The position numbers and the translations under genes are program-made. From positions 52,082 to 116,081 of the forward strand of contig NZ_JAURYU010000001.1 of NCBI RefSeq assembly GCF_030653755.1: a DNA stretch of 64,000 bases, given 5' to 3'. The stretch is from Methylotenera sp. Lineage in GTDB: Bacteria; Pseudomonadota; Gammaproteobacteria; Burkholderiales; Methylophilaceae. The notes below the pieces were generated by a model that worked only from the letters and a program-made list of their open reading frames with translations, did no database searches and was not told where the DNA came from. Positions 1 through 10,958 of the stretch are shown piece by piece; position 1 is the stretch's first letter, and the number at the start of each line of letters is the position of its first letter.

Positions 1-375
1 AAGGTGCTGCATGAAAAAGTCGTCATACTAACGGTAAAGTTTTTAGATTTCCCACGGATTCCCGTTGAAGACCGTGTTTCGGTTGAAGTATTACCGCACG
101 AGTTTTACCGTGTTACCGTACATTACGGATTCAAAGATGAGCCAGATTTACCAAGAGACCTCGCTTTATGCGCAGAAAAAGGCCTAGTATTAGAGGCAAT
201 GGATACTTCGTACTTTATTGGTAAAGAAATTTTAATTGCGCATGAATCATCCGAAATGGCTTACTGGCGTAAGAAAATATTTATCGGCTTATTTAGAAGC
301 GCAGAAACGATTACCAACCAATTTAAACTTCCGCCTAACCGCGTCGTTGAACTCGGTACGCAAGTCACTTTCTAA
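1..375 (+). CDS. kup: Kup family potassium uptake protein, C-terminal end (partial)
   Basis: The reading frame is open from base 1, so the gene begins outside the window and only about 124 C-terminal residues are present. They match the cytoplasmic tail of Kup/TrkD low-affinity potassium importers: a VLHEKVVILTV start, a DRVSVE/FYRVTVHYGF core, a SYFIGKE segment, and the family's characteristic ending PPNRVVELGTQV. The twelve membrane helices would lie upstream. Known role of the family: proton-coupled potassium uptake across the inner membrane. The first in-frame GTG at base 4 is not a start. The M48 peptidase gene follows after about 110 bp. Confidence 0.93.
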   Translation, partial: KVLHEKVVILTVKFLDFPRIPVEDRVSVEVLPHEFYRVTVHYGFKDEPDLPRDLALCAEKGLVLEAMDTSYFIGKEILIAHESSEMAYWRKKIFIGLFRSAETITNQFKLPPNRVVELGTQVTF

Positions 376-484
376 GCGTTAAACCAGTAAAGTTTGTTAA
401 CTACCGCACAGCATTAAACTAATCCAAATGTTTAAATTCATTGTTGAAGCGTTACCATTTCAATCAATCAGATGGATGATAAAA

Positions 485-1324
485 ATGAACTCTCTATTTG
501 CAACAAAAAAATTAAGCGCCGTCACGATTGCTATTTTAATCGCCAGTTTAAGTGGTTGCGCTACCACTACCCAAGACAGCGTATCTGGCGTAAGCCGTTC
601 ACAATTGTTGCTGTTACCAGAATCACAAATCACAGACATGTCAACGCAGGCGTACACCCAAACACTGCAAGAAGCTGAAAAGAAAAAGACACTCAACGCC
701 AACAAAGCTCAGCTTGATCGCGTGCGCAAAATCTCTAACAGGCTCATTGCGCAAGTTGGCGTATTTAGACCAGATGCTACCCAATGGAAATGGGAAGTAA
801 ATGTAGAGAAGAACGATGAACTTAACGCCTACTGCATGCCTGGCGGAAAAATCATGGTGTACTCTGGCTTGATTGATAAATTAAAAACCACTGATGATGA
901 GTTAGCAGCAGTCATCGGGCATGAAATCGCTCATGCACTGCGTGAGCATGGGCGTGAACGCATGTCTCAAGCGTATGTTCAGCAATTTGGCTTGCAAGCA
1001 CTAGGCGTAGTGCTATCCTCAAGCACTAGCGCGGCTGTTGGCAATGCTTCAGTACAAGCTGCAAGCATGGGCTCCCAACTATTTTTTGCACTTCCTAATG
1101 GACGTGAGCAAGAACGAGAGTCTGACAGAATCGGCCTAGAACTCGCTGCCCGCGCAGGCTACAACCCAGATGCAGCGGTAACGTTATGGCAAAAGATGGA
1201 AGCTCAAGGGGGCGCAAAACCACCAGAATTCTTAAGCACTCACCCTGCTAGCGCAAGTCGTATTGCAGAATTACGCGCGCTTGCTCCTAAGGTAAGGCCG
1301 CTTTACGACGCTGCAAAAAAATAA
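485..1324 (+). CDS. M48 family zinc metallopeptidase, lipoprotein
   Basis: This is a 279-residue periplasmic or outer-membrane-anchored metallopeptidase resembling YggG/LoiP and YcaL. I start it at 485 because the signal peptide then begins properly (MNSLFATKK, hydrophobic stretch, lipobox LSGC). An in-frame ATG at 428 would put 19 unlikely residues in front. The mature part has the zinc motif HEIAH (His codon at 920) and downstream ESDRIGLELAARAGY, which supplies the third ligand region. The C-terminal STHPASASRI is typical of the family. Such proteases degrade misfolded envelope proteins, including BamA-type substrates. A hairpin terminator follows. Assignment to a named E. coli orthologue is uncertain, so no symbol is given. 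Confidence 0.9.
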   Translation: MNSLFATKKLSAVTIAILIASLSGCATTTQDSVSGVSRSQLLLLPESQITDMSTQAYTQTLQEAEKKKTLNANKAQLDRVRKISNRLIAQVGVFRPDATQWKWEVNVEKNDELNAYCMPGGKIMVYSGLIDKLKTTDDELAAVIGHEIAHALREHGRERMSQAYVQQFGLQALGVVLSSSTSAAVGNASVQAASMGSQLFFALPNGREQERESDRIGLELAARAGYNPDAAVTLWQKMEAQGGAKPPEFLSTHPASASRIAELRALAPKVRPLYDAAKK

Positions 1325-1346
1325 TCACGATTCAAAGGTCTTTGTT

Positions 1347-1380
1347 AGAGCGCACAGCGTAAGTTGTGCGCTTTATTTTT
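1347..1380 (+). terminator. Rho-independent terminator after the M48 peptidase gene
   Basis: AGCGCACA (1349-1356) pairs with TGTGCGCT (1365-1372) across an 8-base loop, followed by TTATTTTT. It separates the peptidase gene from dapD. Confidence 0.75.
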
Positions 1381-1455
1381 GGGCTATTGTCCTGTTTGAG
1401 TTAAAATGTCGCATTATTCAATTTACTAACCTATTCAATATCAATAGAGACTTTT

Positions 1456-2283
1456 ATGGATCCACGTCAAAGCATTATCGAAGCCGCATTTGAAGACCGC
1501 GCAAACATCAACCCAAGCAACGCATCTGCTGAAATTAAATCAACAGTCGCATCTGTGATTGCAGATTTAGATAGCGGAAAACTACGTGTTGCTAGCCGCG
1601 TTGCAGATACGCAACAATGGGAAACCCACCAATGGTTGAAAAAAGCCGTATTGCTTTCATTCCGTCTTGACGACAATGTATTAATGGACGACGGTGTAAC
1701 CAAATACTTTGACAAAGTACCACCAAAATTTGCAGATTACTCAGAAGAAGACTTTAAAGCTGGTGGTTTCCGCGTAGTACCTAATGCGATTGTACGTCGT
1801 GGCTCATTCATCGGTAAAAATGCAGTGTTAATGCCTTCATACGTTAACATCGGTGCTTACGTAGGTGAAGGCACAATGGTAGATACATGGGCAACAGTAG
1901 GCTCATGCGCTCAAATCGGTAAAAACGTGCACTTAAGCGGTGGCGTTGGTATCGGTGGCGTATTAGAGCCTGTACAAGCAGGCCCAACCATCATTGGCGA
2001 CAACTGCTTTATCGGCGCTCGCTCTGAAGTGGTTGAAGGCGTGATTGTTGAAGACAACTGTGTGATTTCAATGGGTGTTTACATTGGTCAATCAACCAAA
2101 ATTTACGACCGCGAAACAGGCGAAGTATTCTACGGTCGCGTACCAGCTGGCTCTGTAGTGGTGTCAGGTAACTTGCCATCAAAAGATGGTAGCTACAGCC
2201 TTTACTGTGCAGTGATTGTTAAAAAAGTAGATGCTAAAACATTAGGTAAAGTAGGCATTAACGAATTACTTCGTGGTATTTAA
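1456..2283 (+). CDS. dapD: 2,3,4,5-tetrahydropyridine-2,6-dicarboxylate N-succinyltransferase
   Basis: DapD transfers succinyl from succinyl-CoA to tetrahydrodipicolinate, a committed step of the succinylase branch that makes meso-diaminopimelate for peptidoglycan and lysine. The 275 residues match the usual length. An N-terminal helical domain (about 1-100) is followed by left-handed beta-helix hexapeptide repeats ([42 protein letters not shown]) and the conserved [13 protein letters not shown] segment. The enzyme is a cytoplasmic trimer. It is followed closely by a YffB-like gene and dapE on the same strand, so it shares an operon with the later succinylase-pathway enzyme. Confidence 0.97.
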   Translation: MDPRQSIIEAAFEDRANINPSNASAEIKSTVASVIADLDSGKLRVASRVADTQQWETHQWLKKAVLLSFRLDDNVLMDDGVTKYFDKVPPKFADYSEEDFKAGGFRVVPNAIVRRGSFIGKNAVLMPSYVNIGAYVGEGTMVDTWATVGSCAQIGKNVHLSGGVGIGGVLEPVQAGPTIIGDNCFIGARSEVVEGVIVEDNCVISMGVYIGQSTKIYDRETGEVFYGRVPAGSVVVSGNLPSKDGSYSLYCAVIVKKVDAKTLGKVGINELLRGI

Positions 2284-2307
2284 GCTTAAATAAAAGCCCA
2301 AAATACA

Positions 2308-3797
<1,490 letters not shown>

Positions 3798-3845
3798 GTC
3801 GCTAAAATATTAAGCTGTTCAATAAGAGTAGCTTATGTTTTAGAC
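3798..3845 (+). other. Imperfect hairpin after dapE
   Basis: The bases directly after the dapE stop (about 3798-3816) pair imperfectly with 3830-3845: TAAGCT pairs with AGCTTA, and CTAAAA aligns with TTTTAG. There is no clean T-tract, so this could be a weak terminator or an mRNA-end stabiliser before prmB. Confidence 0.4.
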
Positions 3846-3872
3846 GCTCAATATAATCGCCGACAAGAAATA

Positions 3873-4778
3873 ATGACCTACAATCAAGAAACCACAGAAC
3901 TACTAACTATCCGTGATTGGCTCAGATTCTCTGTCAGTCAGTTTGAGGCCTCCGATATTTTTTACGGACACGGTACTGACAACAGTTATGACGAAGCCGT
4001 ATGGCTGATCATGGGTGCATTACATTTGCCACATGACACACTAAACAACTTCTTAGATGCAAAACTCACCAATAGTGAGCGAAGCAAACTCGCTAGTTTT
4101 GTTGAACAACGCATTACAAAACATACCCCAACCGCTTATCTACTAAAAGAAGCTTGGTTACAAGGTTTTAAATTTTACGTAGATGAGCGCGTTCTGATTC
4201 CACGCTCGTTCATCGCTGAACTATTAGTCAACGATGGTTTGCAACCTTGGATAGAATTCCCAGAGCTGATTAATAACGCTGCCGATATTTGTACAGGTAG
4301 TGGATGCTTGGGTGTTCTATTAGCAGATGCATATCCAGAAGCGAATATCGATGTGATTGATATTTCACAAGATGCAATTGATGTATGTAACATCAATATT
4401 AATAACTATGGTTTACAAGACCGCATCACTGCAATCAAGTCTGATATGTTTAGCCAGCTTAAAGGTAAGCAATACGACTTAATCATTAGCAACCCACCTT
4501 ATGTAGATGCGCCATCAATGGCAACATTACCTGCAGAATACCGCAACGAACCACAACTAGCCCTTGGTAGCGGTGATGCTGGCTTAGACCATACGCACAC
4601 CATTTTACGTGAGGCCGCAAAATACCTGACTGAGGATGGCATCCTGATTGTTGAAATTGGTCATAACCGCGACGCACTGATAGAAGCATATCCAGACTTA
4701 CCATTTACTTGGCTAGAAGTATCGTCAGGTGATGAATTTGTATTTTTACTCACACGCGACCAATTAGTAGCCATATAA
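3873..4778 (+). CDS. prmB: 50S ribosomal protein L3 N5-glutamine methyltransferase
   Basis: PrmB methylates a glutamine of ribosomal protein L3 using S-adenosylmethionine. The 301-residue protein has an N-terminal helical domain (FGHGT-like segment YGHGTDNSYDEA), a Rossmann methyltransferase fold with the AdoMet motif ICTGSGCLGVLLA, and the catalytic NPPY tetrapeptide followed by VDAPSM. The residues after NPPY and the EPQLALGSGDAGLD segment distinguish PrmB from the release-factor enzyme PrmC. It sits downstream of dapE with its own short leader. Confidence 0.93.
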   Translation: MTYNQETTELLTIRDWLRFSVSQFEASDIFYGHGTDNSYDEAVWLIMGALHLPHDTLNNFLDAKLTNSERSKLASFVEQRITKHTPTAYLLKEAWLQGFKFYVDERVLIPRSFIAELLVNDGLQPWIEFPELINNAADICTGSGCLGVLLADAYPEANIDVIDISQDAIDVCNININNYGLQDRITAIKSDMFSQLKGKQYDLIISNPPYVDAPSMATLPAEYRNEPQLALGSGDAGLDHTHTILREAAKYLTEDGILIVEIGHNRDALIEAYPDLPFTWLEVSSGDEFVFLLTRDQLVAI

Positions 4779-4790
4779 GTAACAAACTGT

Positions 4791-6776
4791 ATGTTCATCA
4801 AGATGCCTACCCAATATAACTTAGCAAACAAACGCCTGTTGGCTTTGGCATTTTTATCTTTAATCAGTTTAAGCACATACGCTGAACCTACCGATACTAG
4901 CAACTTAGATTTAACGCAAGCCTCACTTGAGCAACTGCTAGTACAAGAAATCACCACGGCCTCTAAAATTGCACGTCAAATTAGTGATGCTCCCTCAGCC
5001 GTTAGCATTGTTACTGCAGAAGATATCAAGACTTATGGCTATCGCACACTGGCAGAAGTTCTGAGCAGTATGCGTGGTTTAAACATCACTAATGACCGTG
5101 CATACGATTTTCTTGGAGGTCGTGGCTACAGCAGCCCTGGGGAATACAGTGGTCGTATCATGTTGCTGATAGACGGTATACAAATGAATGACAATGTATT
5201 CAATCAGTCTTACCTAGGCAATGACGGTATCGTTGATACGGAGCTTATTGAACGTGTTGAGTATGTCTCAGGCCCTGGCTCTGTCACCTATGGCAACAAT
5301 GCTTTTTTCGGCATTATCAATGTCATCACCAAAAATGGTGCTAATTTTAATGGCACTGAACTCGCACTATCATCTGGAAGCTATCACACTCGCAAAGCTA
5401 GACTTACCTATGGTAAGCGACTGGCAAATAATATTGATATATTAATTTCTGCATCTGGGCTGAATAGCGAAGGTCAATCTTTTTACTTTCCAGCATTTAA
5501 TGATGGTGATCCAGCACATAAAAATGGTGTTTCCCGCAATCAGGATTCCCAACGTAACCAAAGGATTTTTGCAAAGGTGCAAGGAAATAATTGGCTGCTT
5601 AGTTCAGGCTACAGCCATCGAGGAAAAGATATTCCCACAGCACCTTATGAGACTGACTTTAATAGCCAGTATCTTTATAACGACACCAGTAAATTTGTCT
5701 CTGGGCAATACCATACGGACCTTTCAGAGCATCTGAAACTTTCACTACGAACTGACTATAGTGATTATTTTTACCAAGGGAAATCTTACTACAGCGGTGA
5801 AAAATGGCAAGACAGCGCCACAGGCAGAAAATGGGAAACTGACGCAAAGTTTGTCGGAAGCTGGTTTAAAGATCATCAGCTTGTACTTGGTATTACTTAC
5901 AGAAATGATTATGAGAGAAAAATTAAAACACCAGCAGTTACAACTGATCGCGGACGTCAAAGCACTAGCATGTATATCCAAGATGAAATCACCTTACGCA
6001 ACAACTTATGGCTCAATCTAGGGGCCAGATATGACTACTTCACCGATGATGGGGATTCAGTGTCACCACGTGTTGCGCTTATTTATGAACCAGCACCATC
6101 TTACACCTTACGCCTATCACACAGCGTAGCTCACCGTACACCCACGGCTTTTGAGAAGTATTACACCGATGGTAGCACGCAATCAGCCAACCAAAACCTT
6201 AAGATGGAAAGGGTTGCAGCCACAGAGCTAGTGATAGAGCGTCGCTGGAGCAATCGGTCACGTGTACTTGCTACGATATATGAGCAATCTACCGACAATA
6301 TGATTAGTAGCACCCCTTACGATAATATACAATATTTCAACGCCAAAAATACTCATACAAATGGTATAGAGTTTGAGCTTGAGCACCACGCGCAATACGA
6401 TGTGCACTTACGTACTAGCTATGCTTATCAGAATTCAAGAGATGCAGAAGGTAACTGGGCAGCCAACTCTCCACATCACCTTGCTAAATTTAATTTATCA
6501 GCCCCATTGTTTCATCATTCATTTAGGGCTGGCTTAGAAGTACAAGCAGTTTCTCATCGTACCTCAGCGCAAGACACAAAAGCAAACGGTTACGCACTCA
6601 CCAACTTCACAGTGAGTGCTCAACAAATACTGCCGAACCTTGATGCGGCGCTCACAGTGCGTAATTTATTTGATAAATATTACGACCATATTGCACCAGA
6701 CTACACCACGCCCATTTCCGTGATCCCGCAAGATAGACGAAATCTTTGGCTACAATTAACCTATGGGTATAAATAA
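4791..6776 (+). CDS. TonB-dependent outer-membrane receptor (signalling cassette)
   Basis: This 661-residue protein has a signal peptide ending near STYAEP, then LTQASLEQLLVQEITTASK, a segment common in receptors that lie next to YfiR or GGDEF genes. A plug domain follows (APSAVSIVTAEDI, LIDGIQMND, YGNNAFFGIINVITK), then a long beta-barrel ending in an aromatic, lysine-terminated strand. The start is ATG at 4791 or, four residues later, 4803; neither has a strong ribosome site. The stop overlaps the next start by one base, so this receptor, the YfiR-like protein and the cyclase form one operon. The ligand cannot be read from sequence; a sensory rather than purely transport role is inferred from the neighbours. 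Confidence 0.88.
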   Translation: MFIKMPTQYNLANKRLLALAFLSLISLSTYAEPTDTSNLDLTQASLEQLLVQEITTASKIARQISDAPSAVSIVTAEDIKTYGYRTLAEVLSSMRGLNITNDRAYDFLGGRGYSSPGEYSGRIMLLIDGIQMNDNVFNQSYLGNDGIVDTELIERVEYVSGPGSVTYGNNAFFGIINVITKNGANFNGTELALSSGSYHTRKARLTYGKRLANNIDILISASGLNSEGQSFYFPAFNDGDPAHKNGVSRNQDSQRNQRIFAKVQGNNWLLSSGYSHRGKDIPTAPYETDFNSQYLYNDTSKFVSGQYHTDLSEHLKLSLRTDYSDYFYQGKSYYSGEKWQDSATGRKWETDAKFVGSWFKDHQLVLGITYRNDYERKIKTPAVTTDRGRQSTSMYIQDEITLRNNLWLNLGARYDYFTDDGDSVSPRVALIYEPAPSYTLRLSHSVAHRTPTAFEKYYTDGSTQSANQNLKMERVAATELVIERRWSNRSRVLATIYEQSTDNMISSTPYDNIQYFNAKNTHTNGIEFELEHHAQYDVHLRTSYAYQNSRDAEGNWAANSPHHLAKFNLSAPLFHHSFRAGLEVQAVSHRTSAQDTKANGYALTNFTVSAQQILPNLDAALTVRNLFDKYYDHIAPDYTTPISVIPQDRRNLWLQLTYGYK

Positions 6777-7294
6777 TGATGCGCCGACTAGCTTGCTTCA
6801 TTGTTGCACTTGTCGGCTTACCATTTATATCCATTGGCTTTGCTGGGCCTTTACCTGAATACGCGATGAAAGCAGCGTTTGTTTACAATTTCACGCTTTT
6901 TACTGAATGGCCAACACTCCCGAATAACACGCTAAAAATCTGCACCTTAGAATCAGACACGTTAAAACAAGAGCTAGAAAAATTTAGAAATAACCAACCG
7001 CATGGCGCAACACTCCTCATTAGCCGCATAACTAGCCTTGAGGCAATAAAAGAATGTCAGGCACTTTACCTTTCAGAGGAAGATAAGAAACGTCTTCCAG
7101 TCATAATGTCACTATTAGAAAATACGCCAGTACTTACAATTACCGATGTACCTGAATTAGTTGGCAAAGGCGTAATGATTGGCATCAAAACTGAAAATAA
7201 ACGGTTAGTCTTTGTAGTGGATACTCAGGCCGCAAAGAAATCTAGTTTATATTTAAGCTCTAAATTATTGAGTTTAGCTAAAAAGGTTTATTAG
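6776..7294 (+). CDS. YfiR-like (DUF4154) periplasmic protein
   Basis: This 172-residue protein has an N-terminal signal peptide (MMRRLACFIVALVG..., cleavage near IGFAGP) and the hallmark start of YfiR-family proteins, LPEYAMKAAFVYNFTLFTEWP. It keeps the family's later ICTLESD, CQALYLS and GVMIGIKTENKRLVF segments. In Pseudomonas, YfiR is a periplasmic repressor that binds the membrane cyclase YfiN. Here the next gene encodes a membrane GGDEF-EAL protein, so an analogous repressor role is likely but inferred. It has Cys residues in the ICTLE and ECQALY segments, which could form a redox-sensitive disulfide as reported for YfiR. Confidence 0.88.
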   Translation: MMRRLACFIVALVGLPFISIGFAGPLPEYAMKAAFVYNFTLFTEWPTLPNNTLKICTLESDTLKQELEKFRNNQPHGATLLISRITSLEAIKECQALYLSEEDKKRLPVIMSLLENTPVLTITDVPELVGKGVMIGIKTENKRLVFVVDTQAAKKSSLYLSSKLLSLAKKVY

Positions 7295-7309
7295 GTAAAT
7301 TAATCACTT

Positions 7310-9376
7310 ATGTTGCTACACGATTTAAAAATTGGAAATAAATTACTGCTGATTAATCTAATCGTAGCATGCGTATCGATGACAATGCTTGTTGTTTGCA
7401 TCGCGGTTATTGCATTCCATAGCAACCGAACTAATTTAATTCACGATCTTAATGCAGAGGCTCACATTTTAAGTGAAAACTTAACAGCATCACTTGCTTT
7501 CAACGATACAAAGTCCGCACAGGCGCTACTTCAAGCCCTGCGCTGGTCACCTCATATCAAACAAGTGATCATATTAGATAGCGAGGGGGAAATCTTTTCC
7601 AAATATCCACCAGGTGCTAAACAAAACCTTAATGAAATAGATACGCTATCTAGCTACTTATCCGCTGTGTCAGTACAGCAACCAATTAAAATTGGTACGC
7701 AACAAGTGGGACAGATTCAAATTAATGCATCTCTTAACCATATCTATAGCCAGTTAAAACAATTTTTACTATTTATCACGTTTGCAATGCTAATAGCTGG
7801 CGGGCTAGGTGCGTTTATGATACGTCGCTTACAAACGTATCTCACCAAGCCAATTATTGAGCTTACAAAGTCTATGCGACTCGTTTCCAATACGGATAAC
7901 TATGGATTGCGTTTTAACTTAGAAAGCAAAGACGAGCTCGGTGAGTTGGCCACTGGCTTTAACACTATGTTAAGCACCATTCAGTCTCATGAAGCAGAAC
8001 TAGACTCCGAGCTAACTTTACGAATGCAGGCTGAAAATCGTCTTCAGCAGCTTGCCTATTATGATGAAGTGACTAAGCTTCCTAATCGCCATCATTTCAA
8101 TGAAAGAATGGCAAAGGTGGTTGCATCATCCATTCAAAATAACGCACTTTGCTGCATCATGGTGATAGATCTTGATGACTTTAAAATAGTGAACGACACG
8201 CTGGGACACCATATTGGTGATGACCTACTCTTTGCTGTTGGCAAAAGGCTCGGGCATGACCTGAGAGTAGAGGATATACTCTGCCGTATTGGTGGGGATG
8301 AGTTTGCTTTAATTTTAGACAACCTCACCAGCATAGAGCAAGCTCAACATGTCGCAGAGAAAATCATTCAACTGATGGCACTGCCTTTCATCCTACAAGA
8401 CAGAGAAGTGTTTATTGGTGCCAGCATCGGCATCAGCTTTTGCCCGAACGATGCCACAAATATCCCTGTTTTACTACGTAATGCAGATACCGCCATGTAT
8501 AACGCCAAAAGGCTGGGGAAAAACTATTTTCAGATGTACTTACCAGAAATGGAAGCAAAAAATATACGGCGCTTTGCACTGGAAAGTGCGCTACATCGCG
8601 CATTAGATCACAAAGAACTGTTTCTACATTATCAACCTCAGATTAATATCAAAACTAATCAGGTCACTGGGTTTGAAGCGCTAGTGCGCTGGGATAACCC
8701 TGAGCTAGGGTTAATTAGCCCAGTGGACTTCATTCCCCTCGCGGAGGATATCGGCCTCATTATCCCCATTGGTGAGTTTGTTTTATATCAAGCATGCCTG
8801 CAATCACAACAATGGCGCGAGCGTTATCAAGTTGATACAGAAATAAGTGTTAATTTGTCTGGCCGCCAACTAATACAGAGTAATATTGTTGAACGTATTA
8901 TCAGCATCGTCAATTCAACTCAACTACCGTTTAATTTAGTTACCATTGAGTTGACCGAGAGCATTTTGATGGATCACACGAAAGAAACACTTGATAAACT
9001 TGAAAAATTATCAGCATCAGGCTTCACAATTTCTATTGATGATTTCGGCACAGGTTACTCTTCAATGAGTTACCTGAAGCGCTATCCTATCGATACTTTA
9101 AAAATTGACCGTAGCTTTGTTTCCGACCTTCCCGATGACACGAATGACGTTGCCATCACCCAAGCGATTATTGCGCTAGGTAAAAATTTAGGGATGAAGC
9201 TAGTAGCTGAAGGAGTTGAAACAGAAGCACAACTTGCATTTTTAAAAATGCATGACTGTGACACTGCGCAAGGCTTTCTATACAGCCGACCTATCCCTGC
9301 CAGTGAGGCTGAGCATTACCTGATTGCGCTTAGCGATGCTAAGAATAATGCAGCAGAAAAAACAACCCTCGCTTAA
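7310..9376 (+). CDS. Membrane HAMP-GGDEF-EAL cyclic-di-GMP enzyme (YfiN-like N-terminus)
   Basis: The 688-residue protein has two membrane helices (about 14-36 and 150-170) around a small periplasmic sensor region of the type seen in YfiN, then HAMP, GGDEF and EAL domains. GGDEF is intact (RIGGDEFALIL), with the inhibitory RxxD site (RVED) five residues upstream. EAL is intact (GFEALVRW), with the conserved DDFGTGYSS loop. It could therefore both make and break cyclic-di-GMP. YfiN itself stops after GGDEF, so the EAL domain is an addition. The gene lies 15 bp after the YfiR-like gene and is predicted to be controlled by it in the periplasm. The direction of net activity is not predictable. 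Confidence 0.93.
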   Translation: MLLHDLKIGNKLLLINLIVACVSMTMLVVCIAVIAFHSNRTNLIHDLNAEAHILSENLTASLAFNDTKSAQALLQALRWSPHIKQVIILDSEGEIFSKYPPGAKQNLNEIDTLSSYLSAVSVQQPIKIGTQQVGQIQINASLNHIYSQLKQFLLFITFAMLIAGGLGAFMIRRLQTYLTKPIIELTKSMRLVSNTDNYGLRFNLESKDELGELATGFNTMLSTIQSHEAELDSELTLRMQAENRLQQLAYYDEVTKLPNRHHFNERMAKVVASSIQNNALCCIMVIDLDDFKIVNDTLGHHIGDDLLFAVGKRLGHDLRVEDILCRIGGDEFALILDNLTSIEQAQHVAEKIIQLMALPFILQDREVFIGASIGISFCPNDATNIPVLLRNADTAMYNAKRLGKNYFQMYLPEMEAKNIRRFALESALHRALDHKELFLHYQPQINIKTNQVTGFEALVRWDNPELGLISPVDFIPLAEDIGLIIPIGEFVLYQACLQSQQWRERYQVDTEISVNLSGRQLIQSNIVERIISIVNSTQLPFNLVTIELTESILMDHTKETLDKLEKLSASGFTISIDDFGTGYSSMSYLKRYPIDTLKIDRSFVSDLPDDTNDVAITQAIIALGKNLGMKLVAEGVETEAQLAFLKMHDCDTAQGFLYSRPIPASEAEHYLIALSDAKNNAAEKTTLA

Positions 9377-9413
9377 AACACCGCTAGCTCAGAACCTTTC
9401 GCCAGCAATCCGA

Positions 9414-9445
9414 TGCTTGTGATGAAGCGCTTTCCGTCACAAGCA
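9414..9445. other. Perfect inverted repeat in the 270-bp gap before the methyltransferase gene
   Basis: TGCTTGTGA (9414-9422) and TCACAAGCA (9437-9445) form a 9-bp perfect stem whose 14-base loop contains the palindrome AAGCGCTT. No T-tract follows, so it may be a structured mRNA 3' end, a weak terminator or an operator. The rest of 9377-9648 shows no gene. Confidence 0.4.
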
Positions 9446-9648
9446 GAACACCCCCTAACGAGGCAAACCGTACGTTCATAGTAAATACTACGAATGCTCA
9501 CATTACGCTTATAATTCATCCTTAGACTCAAGCTAATTAGCAGAAAAAGCAGAAAGTTCGCTAAAGTCAGTCATAATCACGGCTCAACCAGCAACAATCT
9601 GTATTTGTAGAACTGTATATACACAACTATCATCAAGGCTATACCATT

Positions 9649-10791
9649 TTGAACAACACCCCAACCATCAGCTGGCAAGAAGCTGGCAAAACCAAAACCA
9701 GTATCTGGCATTCTGAAAATGAGACCCCCGCACCTAAAAAAGTGCAAATTGCAGATGATACAATTAAAGCAGATGCCGCATACAAGCTATGCTGTGAAGG
9801 TACTGCGCTTTTATGGCGAGGTGATTTTCAAAATGCAAAACAGCTGATGCAGGCCATCTCTCGCAGAATAGACCGCCCAGGTAAAAAACCTAAGAAAGCA
9901 CCTGCCAATATGACAGAGGCCTTTCACTTACACCGTCAAGCCCAGTCTCAAAAAGCTAGAATTTTAGGGATGTTATTACTGGAAGTAAGCGTTGGCTACC
10001 ACATCAACCTACGCCGTGCGCCAGATATCAAAGCCGCCTGTGAACATGCTTACGGTAAAAGTACACAATCATTTGTTGTATCACTACGCGAGATTTTAGG
10101 TTTAATCGGCGCCTATGAGTGGAGCAAAAATGGCGTTGAGATTAGTGTCATCAATCATAAAATTCATCCAAGCTACGGTGTATTCTCACCTATTCGTGGT
10201 GAATACCTAACGCTAGTAGATACCGCTCCATTACCTACCCCATGCACCACTGCATTTGATATTGGCACTGGCACTGGCGTACTGGCAGCGATACTGGCAA
10301 ACCGTGGCGTAAAAACGGTGATTGCAACAGATAACGCGCAACGCGCTTTAGACTGCGCACAAAAGAACATCAATCAACTTGAAATGAAAAATGCAGTGAC
10401 AGTAATTAATGCAAACTTATTTCCAGATGATTCTTATGGCAAAGCTGACTTAATTGTATGCAATCCACCATGGTTACCAGCAAGACCAAGTTCAGTGTTG
10501 GAGTCTGCAATCTACGATGAAAATAGCCAAATGCTAAAAGGCTTCTTAACTGGCCTTAAAGCGCATTTAAATGAGACTGGTGAAGGTTGGCTAATACTTT
10601 CAGACTTTGCTGAACACTTAGGCTTAAGAACACGCGACGAACTACTAGCATGGATAAGCGCAGCAGATTTAAAAGTGATTGATAAAATGGACACCAAAGC
10701 ATCTCACAACAAAACACTAGATGCCAGCGATCCATTGCATGCTGCGAGAAAAGCAGAAGTAACGTCATTGTGGCGACTAGGTAAAGTTTAA
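9649..10791 (+). CDS. Class I SAM-dependent methyltransferase (PrmC/TrmN6-like fold)
   Basis: This 380-residue protein has an AdoMet motif FDIGTGTGVLAAIL (about residue 200) and the catalytic NPPW (about 273) of N6-adenine or N5-glutamine methyltransferases. It carries an unusual N-terminal extension of about 180 residues rich in Lys and Gln. The C-terminal half resembles PrmC and TrmN6, but the target is unknown. The start is the TTG at 9649, with AAGG 10 bases upstream (9635-9638); no nearer ATG keeps the conserved N-terminal block. It stands alone on the plus strand and converges on rluB, with a shared terminator between. Confidence 0.8.
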   Translation: MNNTPTISWQEAGKTKTSIWHSENETPAPKKVQIADDTIKADAAYKLCCEGTALLWRGDFQNAKQLMQAISRRIDRPGKKPKKAPANMTEAFHLHRQAQSQKARILGMLLLEVSVGYHINLRRAPDIKAACEHAYGKSTQSFVVSLREILGLIGAYEWSKNGVEISVINHKIHPSYGVFSPIRGEYLTLVDTAPLPTPCTTAFDIGTGTGVLAAILANRGVKTVIATDNAQRALDCAQKNINQLEMKNAVTVINANLFPDDSYGKADLIVCNPPWLPARPSSVLESAIYDENSQMLKGFLTGLKAHLNETGEGWLILSDFAEHLGLRTRDELLAWISAADLKVIDKMDTKASHNKTLDASDPLHAARKAEVTSLWRLGKV

Positions 10792-10844
10792 AACTAAATA
10801 ATTAGATACCAATGCGTTGCATGGCGCATCATTGATCTAATCAA

Positions 10845-10879
10845 AAAAATGGCTAAAGAATAAATCTTTAGCCATTTTT
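10845..10879. terminator. Bidirectional terminator between methyltransferase and rluB
   Basis: A 15-bp perfect stem, 10845-10859 with 10865-10879, encloses a 5-base loop. A-rich left and T-rich right arms let it work for both converging genes. Confidence 0.85.
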
Positions 10880-10958
10880 ACTAATACAACCAAATCAGAC
10901 AAATAACTTTTAGAGACTTATAGTCTTTCGATTTTTCTTAAACAATCAGCAAGACAAA

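Noticed and set aside
9613..9632. LexA-like half-site CTGTATATA before the methyltransferase
   Set aside because: Only one half matches; the second half should be ACAG but reads AACT, so it is not a credible SOS box.
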